This document shows positions 51,621-61,536 of a DNA stretch of 64,000 bases, piece after piece. The notes under the pieces are model-generated. The model was not told the DNA's origin and ran no database searches. It was given only the letters and a program-made list of their open reading frames with translations. The translations under genes and the position numbers were made by a program. The stretch comes from Selaginella tamariscina. Lineage: Eukaryota; Streptophyta; Lycopodiopsida; Selaginellales; Selaginellaceae. The number at the start of each line of letters is the position of its first letter. The stretch's first letter is position 1. The DNA lies in NCBI GenBank assembly GCA_003024785.1, contig PUQB01000003.1:62001-126000 (forward strand), read 5' to 3'.

Positions 51621-53734
51621 TTTATATATTCATGAGCATAATTAAGCAGCAAAGCAGCGATTAAACAAGCTACTGCAGTTCGTATGGAGGAGAAGATGCA
51701 CCTTCCCCTCCATGTTAGATAGTTGCAACACAGATTTCTGCATATGTATTTATATTCTAAGATTTGTATTATATTCGAATCCTTGGTGGAGTCCAGTATT
51801 CAGTCGGTGGGAAGCATCCAGCTTTATTAAAATGAGAAGAAGATAAGTAAGATATCATTGTTTTGTATTAATTACACGAGGGTGACTGAGAAATTGTATG
51901 GCTGAAGTTTTTTTTGTTGATAGAAACATGTACATGTGGATAAATATGGGATTTTATATTGTTCATGTGGGTATCTTAACCCCATTAGTAATGGAATATA
52001 TGTTTTAATATAGTTTAGCATCTCATGGTTTTTAAAAGGGTATACCCTCACATTTATAAGGTCCAATAATGTGTACGCTTCACTTCATATTACAGTCTTT
52101 TGTTTGGAAATAAACGAATCGATTATAGAGATTTGTATTTGAAATGGCAGGAAACAGTATATCATTGGAATATCTCTGGGTTTGATCAAATGTTAGCACG
52201 CGAGCATTTTCAAATATCTTTGGCAGATTTTTCTTTGTCTCGGCTGTCCATACTTGTGATTACACAAAGTAGATTTCAGCAACCTAACTTTAACCTTACT
52301 TATAGGACAATTTTTGGCCCTAAATATTAAGTAAAAGATGAATTATTATAGTACTTGATAAGAAATCTAATTATCCTTCGATCGTACTTAGAAAGAAATA
52401 AACTCTCTCGTCTACTTGCTGTGAACTACATTATTTATCAACATAAATAAACACACACACACACACACACGTGTGTGTGTGTGAGTATGCGTCACACGCT
52501 CAAAAATTTGAAAAATATGGCTATGATAATGTGTGAATTAACTGTGAAACCTATTTGAGCTCAAACATACACACACGCCAGACACAAATATGTGTACTCC
52601 ATGCATACATACATAAAAGTATGTGTATTTGTCTGTATGTAAAACCAAATTATATAACTTGTGCGTGTGTGTGAGCATGTGCCCGCATAGGTTGGACATG
52701 TTTAACAATCAGTTCAAACATACACAGAAGTACATTTGATGTTCGATGTTTCATGTTTCAAGGATACATCAGATTGGCAAGCATTTGCCGTTTTTTTTTA
52801 AAATCATTCTTCTGGGGACTGTATATGAAAAGAATATCTTAGAATATTCATTTATTATTTAAAGATATTAACCTACAATTTATGTGGGCATGCAATACAG
52901 AAAATTTACTCAATAACTAATACATGTTAGTGGTTTACCTTGTAAATTGTGAATCGTTATCTACACTTTGAATTGTCTCCATCATGGGTGTTAGACAAGT
53001 ATATAACTCAGGTGAGTCATCTGCAGCATAGCCACTTTGAGTGTAGCTGCTTTGTAAATATTCGAGGGAATTATCTTGCTGGTTAGTGTACCAAAGACTT
53101 GCAAACTCCATATGCCAAAACTTTACCACGGTAAAGGGTGCCTTCAACGTAATATAGGTGAAAATTAAAACTAAGTAAACTATTTTATGTTAATAATTAG
53201 TTATTACATTATTATTATCCTATTATTTATTAATACTACAAATATATTAAAATTTGCATGAAATTAAAAGTAAATGGTGAAAATTTAATGTTTAAATTTA
53301 ATTGTATATTGTCTGTACAAGTGATACCTAAACTTTAAAAAACTATAAAACTTATAAACATTAGACTTATTCGAGAGAAAGAGAGATGGCTGTGAGAGAG
53401 GTAGTTAAAGAATATTAGTAAGACTCTCACATGTTTCTTATTTCAATTAGTGTTCCTAATCATTTAAGTTGTCCTTTGTTGGTGACTGAGGTCCTGTTAT
53501 ACTTTAAAAAGTTTCTTAATAAGTGTATCAAACATATCCATATAATTCTTTTTTCCATAAGAAATGATATACTTATTATGTAGTACACTTTATAACCATT
53601 AGAATAGGAGTGGTTACTCTGAGAAAGCTTAATACTTTTCAAAAGTGGTTGTCACAACCTTTGCCTAGTTGGCATAAGGCCCAATTGCCCACATATCTCA
53701 CAATCTTTACCTATGTAGTTAACCTATCATGTTA
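51621..53734. other. Intergenic, no gene supported
   Basis: AT-rich. A perfect (CA)n(TG)n inverted microsatellite is at about 52449-52483. A 70-residue minus-strand frame at 52935-53147 (MKAPFTVVKFWHMEFASLWY...) looks protein-like but matches nothing I know. Confidence 0.5.
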
Positions 53735-55003
53735 GAACTATGACAGTGGTGAAGAAGATGCAAAGTCACTTCTCCCATAAGGACAATCAGAAACCTATTA
53801 CATTGAGTATTGTCGATGGTATTAAAAATTATATATAATATGGGTTCAAAAATCGATATTAAGGAATTTTGATAATGTAACTAATTACTCAGAACTGTAT
53901 AAATATGTGGTCGACTATTGGAAAATTGTTGTTCGATAGTTAAAAGGGCATGTTGTCACACATACAGAATGATAACACCCGGCAAGAGGAGATTAAAACC
54001 ACATTAACGAGTGCAAACAATATAGAAGTCAATAGTGATGTGAAAGTGTAAACTTCACACATTGTTAAACAAAAAAACCAAAAACTTAATTGCTGTAAGG
54101 ATCTCCAAAAACTGATAATTTTTTTACTACTCCAAATGTGTCATATAACCAATTTATTTGAATGGATTAAATTATTGACACATCTAGAGTCATAAAAAAA
54201 AAACAATATGGTAAAGGTTACATGATTCAAATTGTAAAAGAGACAATATAAAAAGGAAAACAAAAGGTACAGTGGATGTCTAGAGAAAACATGATCTCCC
54301 AATCAAAAAAGATCTAAAATATTTTATAAATATTAAATTTATTCAATTTAAATAGATTTAAGAAGCATTAATAAAGTCATAATCAACAAAATAATAAGAC
54401 AATGCATATCTTCTAAAGTTTAAAGCAATTAAAAAATATAATATATTTATTATTTATAATTACAATTAACTCTTTAATAATATGATTAAATTGTTTCCTT
54501 AACTATATAAATATATAAAAAGATAGGAAGATTAACCATATAAGATTTTGTATATATATATATATATATTATTGCTATTATAAATTTTTAATTAATATTA
54601 TATTTAAATTTATTTTTTACTAGTATATATATTTATATAATGTACTTCTCATGCTCTTTAATAACTTTTAAACTAGGTTGGTGCTAAGTAAAGTTCTTAA
54701 GGTTATATGCCATACAATCTTAAATATAATATAATATATAATTTAATATCTTTTACTTTTATAATATTATCAATTTTTTATTCACCAATACTATAATTTA
54801 TTAAAAGATCAATTACAAAAAAAAATGTTTTAAAAAATATTTTGTCTTTAAACATATATTTTAAAGAATTTTTCTTTAAACATATATTATTTTAATGAAT
54901 ATTTTTTGATATTTAAAAAAAACTAATTAAATAACTAAAATTTTAATTATTAAAAAATGAAACTATAAACATGCGCATTTTAATTACATCGTACGTAACA
55001 TGC
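53735..55003 (+). mobile_element. DUF7869-like element, copy C (inverted, heavily decayed)
   Basis: The plus strand here matches the reverse complement of copies A and B from the C-terminal coding part to the element end. Examples: the reverse of TTGATTGGGAGACCATG at 54284-54300, a coding stretch ATGGGTTCAAAAATCGATAT near 53837 with the GAACTGTATAAATATGTGGT block, and the terminal GCATG-TTAYGT end at 55003. Many substitutions and indels; no usable frame. With copy A it forms a long inverted repeat centred near 55,260. Confidence 0.8.
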
Positions 55004-55531
55004 ACAAGTCTTATTTAGATGGTATTTCACTTAAATTAAGTTATCACATATTTATGAGGATGTTTATAATTTAGTATTTTCTCATTAGTTTAGTGCTCTT
55101 GTACAATGTTCATTTCCAACATGTAAAAGAAAATTTGTATTTAATATTTCACACTGTAGGCGTGAACCTTAAGTTAATATAATCATATGTTAGAATATGC
55201 TAAATTTATTATAAATTAGTGGTTTATAATTAGCTTTAAGGTAGTTACGGAAAAGAAAAAAAATAGCAAGAGTATTTTTGGATATACTTAAAGAATGTTA
55301 AGATTTTTTTTTTCTTTTTTACTTAAATAAATTAAAAATATCTAGTAAATCCATGATATATTAATAAGTTAGGAACAAGAAAATATAAATACAAATATAT
55401 TCATGTATTAGCCAATAAAATTATATTTATTTTGATGTACACATATACATGTGTATAAATAAATATATAAACATTATTAACTAATAATATATAGTACTTG
55501 CATGGTAAATAATTAAAAGTTAAACACTAAT
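55004..55531. other. Spacer between inverted element copies C and A
   Basis: AT-rich 528-base spacer between the facing element ends. No terminal repeat or gene recognised. Confidence 0.5.
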
Positions 55532-58500
55532 GCATGTTGTAACTACAATGGGCATGTTTATAATCCCATTTCTTAACAATTAGTAATTTTAGTTATTTAA
55601 TTAGCATTTTATAATATTAAAGGAATATTCTTTAAATATATTTAAAGACAGAATATTCTATTTTGTATCGACCTTTAATAAATTATAGCATTCATTGACA
55701 AAAATTAATAACATTATAAAAGTAGGTATTAAATTATATAATAATTATATTTAAGATTGTATGGGCCTAATATAAAAATTAAGAAGAGTATAAATATTGA
55801 TGTTGTTATTAAAATATTAATATTTAAATATAACATTAATTAAAAATTTGTACTAGTAATAATATATATATAATATACAAAATCCTATAATAATATAGTC
55901 AATCTTCCATATCTTTTTATAAATTTATATAGTTAAGTAAACAATTTGGTACTATTATTAAAGAGTTTATATAATTATGAATATTAAATATGATATTTTA
56001 TAATTTTGTAATTGCTTTAAGCTTCAGAAAACATACATTCTTGCAGTTTTGTTAATCGTGACTTTATCAACGCTTCTTGACATCCACCCATATCGAATGG
56101 ATTTAACATTTATAAAACATGCTGGGTCTTTTTGATTGGGAGACCATGTTTTCTCTAGGCATCCATTATATCTTTCGCTCTCCTTCTCGTGTCGCCTTTT
56201 TTGTGGTTTGAACCATGCAACCTTAACATACTATTTTTTGTGATTACTTCAGGTGTGTCGATAATTTGACCCATCCAAATAGGCTGATTATATGACATCT
56301 GGAGTAATGAGAACCATCATTAGTTTTTGAAGATCCTTGCAGCAATCAAAGTATGCTTTAGGTTTTTGGTTCCTTTGTCCAACAAAGTGTGGGGTTTGCA
56401 CTTCCACATCACTACTGGCTTCTATGTCGTCTGTGCTCAGTGATGTCATTTCAATCTCCTCTCGCCACCTTGTTTTAGGCCAAAAAGGGTGTTGCAATTC
56501 TGTACTTGTGACAGTAGGCCCTTCCAACTCTCGAACACAGTCTCCCAATAGTCGACCACATGCTTATATAGTTCTGAGTAACCAGTTGCCTTATCAGAAT
56601 TCTTTGGCATCGATTTTTGAACCCATGCCACATATTTTTTGATGCCATCAATAATAACCTCTTGTTCCTTGAGCTGGGCACTCAATGGAATAGGGTCTGG
56701 TTGTCCTTCTGGGAGAAGTGGCTTTCCATCCTCTCCACTTTTGAAGAGCATTAAGCCCTCTTTCGGTAACCACTCTGCTCTGATGGCCGTAACTTGTACT
56801 GCATAATAGGTATACCATCTCGTATGGAGAAAAAGAATTGTAGCGGCACAAGGTGACCAACTAAAGAATCCTCCTCTTTTATATACTCCTTGAGAAATTT
56901 TTTGAAGTCTGGCACCTCAGTCACAAGCAAAGCACAACTTTTTTTGGAGATGCAATTTTAAAAAGATTCATCATATGCGGTAAGGTAAGTGCACTTGTCC
57001 TTTTTGTAGAGTTGGAGACCTTGCTGAAGAACGCATCAATATCTTCATGAGTGTGACCAACCATAAGGAAACTGAGCGTGATTGTTCAAACACACCTTTG
57101 GCAACAAGCATTGACAAGTATGCTAGCACATATCTAGAAAATAAAAGTAAGTATGAGCTTGAGAAACCCTTAAGTAAAATGATTTACCTATTTTTGTTCT
57201 CGCCTGCACAATTATCCATCTGTAAAAGCAAATGACGAGGAAGCTTATTTGATGTTGAGGACACATGTACACTATTTGAGCTAGATCCCTCCACTGAACC
57301 TGAACTCTCAACAGGGCCATCTGTTTTTTGTGCAGGCTGCTGACAATGCCTCTCATATTCCCAAGTAGCCTCAAGTGCAGACGTGTTCATGAGAGCATTA
57401 TGTAAAGGTTGAAGGTGTTGTTTCTTCACTTTGAGATCACTCATAGGACTTGTTTGTGAGTGGGCTTCAAGGTTTCTGAAACACATACCAACGACCCAAT
57501 AGTGAAATTGGGAGTCGCTAGACCAATGTGGAAGTGAAAAGTGTCCATATGACTCACAACTGTGTCCATGTGTTAGCACACCTGTCAATGAAATTAGAAA
57601 TTTCATGACATTTCCAAGGCACTTTGGTGTTGCAATGAGGGTGTGCATAGTACTGAGACCGACAAGTTTGTTGTGCAGTCATGTGGGCCTCCATCTTCTT
57701 TTGAATGGTAGGGATCTCCACCAAGGTTTTTGCACAAGCCTCTGCACCTTCAATGATGTACAAGTGTCACACTTGGAAAAGCTAGAGTGTTTTGCAATCT
57801 CCACATCCTTAAAATGAGTATTCCATTTGTTGTTGAAGGTACTAGTGCAGATTGTTTTAAAGCCCCATCAAATTGAGGCACTTGTTCACATGTTCACACA
57901 GCCTCAATTGAGTGTAGATTGAAGGCAAAACCTTGAGATTTTCCCTGACCCCTGCATTTGTGGTTCGGCATTTGTGAGGCATCCTGTCTGCATTTGCTTC
58001 CACAAAAGCCTTAAGTATCTCTATGACTGCCATAGGCGAGTGTTCCCATGTATTGAGGTTCGCGCTCCATCTAGCCACTCATCCCTCCAATGGTAGAACG
58101 TGGTCTTTAAGATCCCGTATATAGTGTACCAAGCTTTGAAGCAGATGGCCACCTTATTAAATACTATGGATGTACTTTGATAACATGTGTCCAAGGCCAT
58201 TCCATCAATACACCCAGTTAGTGCAGCATATACAAACTCATGCCTTTGCTTTGGGTGAACATATAAATACATGTCTACATTGGATAATTTCATTCTGGTC
58301 TGCCATCTGACAACACTTCTTTTTGCAGCAGTCAATCATGGAAATGTTAGTAACACTTGTAGAAGATGTAGGAGGACCAATGCAAGGAACCTCTTCAAAT
58401 ATGGGTTGTCCTTCCAGGTTATTATTATTGAAATCTAACCCAGAATATGTTGAACCATCTCGCCGTTTTAATTCAGATGTTTGCCACCTCATGAGGGATT

Positions 58501-58590
58501 CAGGATGCAATGTGCCATTAGGTGAAACCTCTGTCACAACTACACCCACGAAGTCGGCCCCTAGTTTCTTTTGACACTGCTTCCATTGGA
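55532..58590 (-). mobile_element. DUF7869-like element, copy A
   Basis: Repeat copy whose gene is on the minus strand; the 3' end is at 55532 (GCATGTTGTAACTAC) and the 5' part runs into the assembly gap at 58591. It is similar to copy B over its whole visible length. A 750-base AT-rich 3' tail precedes the coding part. No terminal inverted repeat can be judged because the other end is not seen. Confidence 0.82.
56288..58335 (-). pseudogene. DUF7869-type (RNase H-like fold) protein of copy A
   Basis: Minus-strand blocks: YVHPKQRHEFVYAALTGCID, then NTWEHSPMAVIEILKAFVEA and FKDVEIAKHSSFSKCDTCTS. Next, the hallmark LLQMDNCAGENKNRYVLAYL, split by a 70-base intron. The C-terminal part has LSAQLKEQEVIIDGIKKYVA, SELYKHVVDYWETVFESW and DDIEASSDVEVQTPHFVGQR ending at 56288. 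The 'DNCAGENKN...GHTHEDIDAFFSKV' pattern is that of the DUF7869 family, which is widespread and repeat-associated; a transposase-like nuclease role is inferred, not shown. Several frameshifts break the protein (for example after VFE near 57080, and near 57680 and 58050). Confidence 0.75.
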
Positions 58591-58823
58591 NNNNNNNNNN
58601 NNNNNNNNNNNNNNNNNNNNNNNNNNNNNNNNNNNNNNNNNNNNNNNNNNNNNNNNNNNNNNNNNNNNNNNNNNNNNNNNNNNNNNNNNNNNNNNNNNNN
58701 NNNNNNNNNNNNNNNNNNNNNNNNNNNNNNNNNNNNNNNNNNNNNNNNNNNNNNNNNNNNNNNNNNNNNNNNNNNNNNNNNNNNNNNNNNNNNNNNNNNN
58801 NNNNNNNNNNNNNNNNNNNNNNN
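58591..58823. other. Assembly gap (Ns)
   Basis: 233 unknown bases. Copy A of the DUF7869-like element lies on the left, a gypsy polyprotein on the right, so the junction between the two elements is hidden here. Reading frames crossing the Ns are artificial. Confidence 0.99.
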
Positions 58824-59370
58824 AGGTACAGGATGATCTCCAGGTTCATCTTCAACAGGCACAGGAACGATACAAGCATCATGCTGATGCTCACCGTCAG
58901 CCGGCACCTGCATACAAGATTGGTGATCTCGTGTGGCTTCTTCGTCGACACATTCGCACCAACAGGCCTTCTTCTAAGTTGGATTTTCAACGATTGGGCC
59001 CTTATAGGATCGTGGCGGAGGTAAATCCTGTAGCTTTCCGACTCGAGTTACCATCCACGGTGAAACTTCATCCTGTGTTTCACACCTCTTTGTTGGAGCC
59101 GTATCATCCTTCTTCTCTTCCCGGTCGTGTTTCTTCTCCTCCCCCTCCTGTGGTCATTGACACGGAACCTGAGTACGAAGTGCAGCCATCCTTGACTCTC
59201 GTCTTCATCGTCACCAACTCCAATACTTGGTGGATTGGAAAGGGTACCTGCCTACTGATCGCACTTGGGAACCTGCATCCAACTTACTCCATGCTTCTTC
59301 CAAGGTTGCTGCCTTCCATCGGCATTATCCTGCTAAACCAGGTCCCAAGACTCGTGGAACTCGTCTTTAG
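58824..59370 (+). pseudogene. Ty3/gypsy chromovirus polyprotein, 3' end (integrase C-terminus and chromodomain)
   Basis: Begins inside pol. The first part, about 100 residues, is the integrase C-terminal region: ERYKHHADAHRQPAPAYKIG, then DLVWLLRRHIRTNRPSSKLD and RLGPYRIVAEVNPVAFRLEL with KLHPVFHTSLLEPY. A one-base frame change near 59180-59190 leads into a chromodomain in the next frame ([20 protein letters not shown], then [13 protein letters not shown]) with TAG at 59368-59370. Chromodomains of this class guide integration to chromatin marks. The 5' part is in or beyond the assembly gap. Confidence 0.88.
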
Positions 59371-59381
59371 GGAGGAGGTGC

Positions 59382-60005
59382 TGTCACGACCCGATACAGA
59401 ATACAGGATTCCGGATACAGGACATGGGTTGCAGGACTTTCCTACAGGATTCCGGATACAGGATATGGGTTGCAGGATTTTCCTACAGGATATTCCTACC
59501 AGGATTCCGGACACAGGATTCGGTTGCAGGATATTCCACAGGATATGCCTAGAGGATAAGGGACATGTGGACTCATCTTAGCCTCTGCATGCATGCAATC
59601 ACTTTTGCATGCATGCATGCCTAGATTAGCTCTTGGAGTTGTGAGCATAAAAGCTCCGACCTAATTGTTGTACAATCAGTTACTATCAACACCAGTCTTA
59701 CTACGATCAATCTTCGTCTTGTCTTGTTCTTGTCTTGTTTCCTGTCCTGTTCCTGTCTCGCTCCTTTTCCTGTCCTGTTCCTGGATCCTGTCCTGCTCCT
59801 GGATCCTGTCCTGTTCCTGTCTTGCTCCGGATCCTATCCTGTGCTTTCCTGTCTTGCTCCCGGATCCTATCCTGATCCTGTCTTGCTCCTAGATCCGTCC
59901 TGTTCCTATTCCTAGTTCCTGTCCTGCTCTCGGTCCTGTTCCTGAGTCAAGCCTTCATGTCCTTGGAATCCTGTTTCTTCCTGGTTCCTGGATCGTGGCT
60001 TGACA
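59382..60005 (+). repeat. 3' LTR of the Ty3/gypsy element
   Basis: A polypurine tract (AGGGAGGAGGTG, 59369-59380) is followed by TGTCACGACC at 59382. The LTR ends GGCTTGACA at 60005, so the ends are inverted TGTCA/TGACA. Inside are two unusual tandem families: CAGGATTCCGGATACAGGAT-like units at about 59403-59550, and CCTGTCCTGTTCCTGGAT-like units at about 59720-59950. A TATA-like CATAAAAGC is near 59646. Length is 624 bases. Confidence 0.85.
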
Positions 60006-60189
60006 GAATTAACTGTCTAAAGCTCACCTTTGTGCTAGTGCAAAAGAAAAATAACATTTCGTTTTAAAACCACCATAAATGTGAGCTCTGGACAGTTTTA
60101 CATAGTTTCCTAGCTTTTACTCGAAATATTATGATAAAATGATAAAAGTAAATAAAATGAGATATGCAACTTATATATACTAATACACA
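60006..60189. other. Short spacer after the LTR
   Basis: AT-rich, no gene; nothing recognised. Confidence 0.5.
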
Positions 60190-61105
60190 TATATATTCAT
60201 ATGGAAGGTGCGGCGGGATTAATCTCGCCACCCCTTCAATGCCTCCTGAAAGAGTGGGCGGGATTAATCTCGCCACCTTTCTAGAGGCCTTGAATGGGAG
60301 TGCGGAATTAATCTTGCCACCCTTCTCGGTCTCAGAGAGAATTTGGCAGGATTTATTTGGCACACCCCTTCAGTGACTCCAGAAAGGAGGTGGGATTAAT
60401 CTCGCCCACCATGTAAGGGATGGTTAAATGAATTTCGTCACTCTTTCCAGTTCTCTCCATTGGTATGTTGTAAACCTTCTATGTCTCAGATAGAAACATT
60501 TGGGATTGGTCCGACTCACCAATGAAGATAAAAGGGAAGGGTGGCGGGATTCATTCCTCTAATAGGCATTGAAGGCTCGGCGGAATTAATCCCCTTCACT
60601 CGGTCCCTATGCGGCGGGATTAATCCCACCGGACGCCAATTCCCTGCGCAAAATTGGGCGGGATTAATCCCGCCGCCTAGGCCCTTCAGGCAAGCCTTTG
60701 GCGGCGGGATTAATCCCGCCCGATTTCGTGCAGGGCAGCGGGATTAATCCCGCCGCCCAGGCCCTTCACTCGGGCCCTAGGCGGCGAGATTAATCCCGTT
60801 AGACGCCAATGCCATGCGCGGAATCGGGCGGGATTAATCCCGCCGTCTAGGCCCTTCAGGTAGGCCTTTGGCGGCGGGATTAATCCCGCCCAATTCCGCG
60901 CAGGGCAACGGGATTAATCCCGCCAGACGCCAATCTAATCGAGCGGGATTAATCCCGCCGCCCCCTTCAGGCAGGCCTTCGGTGGCGGGATAAATCCCGC
61001 CCAATTCCACGTAAGGCATGCGTACGCGGTGGGATTAATCCCGCCGCTCATGAGGCTAACGGAATAGCCTGCCTGAAGGGCGGCGGGATTAATCCTGCCG
61101 CTACG
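60190..61105. repeat. GC-rich array of palindromic GGCGGGATTAATCCCGCC units
   Basis: About 20 units share the perfect 18-bp palindrome GGCGGGATTAATCCCGCC or a near variant. The first units (60206-60430) are the most diverged (…ATTAATCTCGCC, ATTAATCTTGCC); the perfect ones cluster at 60611-61095. Spacing is about 35-50 bases. The spacers are themselves repeated: AGGCCCTTCAGGCAGGCCTT and GACGCCAATTC...CGCGCAGGGC types, giving a higher-order unit of roughly 130 bases with three palindromes. The block is much GC-richer than its surroundings. Confidence 0.92.
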
Positions 61106-61299
61106 CACATATATATTTATATATATGTATATGTGTGTAGGAGTGCGTGTGTGTGTGCCAAAGATAGACAAATCAGATAAAATTATACTGATACACAAAT
61201 TATACACAAATTATACCGATACACAAATTATGTTATATCGTGTGTATGCGTGTGTGAAACAAATAAAATCATACAGATAAACAAACAAATCAATAAAAT

Positions 61300-61379
<80 letters not shown>

Positions 61380-61495
61380 TTGTGGTGTGTGTGTGTGTAT
61401 AGGAGTGTGTGTGTGTGCGAGAAATAGATAAATAAATAGAATTATACAGATACTGGTACACATAATATATGTATGTATTATTATATGTATATAGG

Positions 61496-61534
<39 letters not shown>
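61106..61534. repeat. TA and GT microsatellites with a duplicated module
   Basis: Long GT runs at about 61342-61400 and 61502-61534, TA runs at 61300-61340, and a module (TAGGAGTGYGTGTGTGTG..AGATA..AATTATACWGATAC) present at about 61137 and 61400. No gene. Confidence 0.85.

Positions 61535-61536
<2 letters not shown>

Noticed and set aside
52935..53147. 70-residue minus-strand frame (MKAPFTVVKFWHMEF)
   Set aside because: Protein-like in composition but no family match, no neighbouring exons in phase, and adjacent to element debris.
58571..59581. 336-residue frame across the N stretch
   Set aside because: It joins unrelated sequence through the assembly gap; only the part after 58824 is real gypsy coding sequence.
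60190..61105. Regularly spaced repeats resembling a CRISPR array
   Set aside because: The repeats are palindromes with recurring, not unique, spacers, spacing varies, and the DNA is from a plant nucleus.
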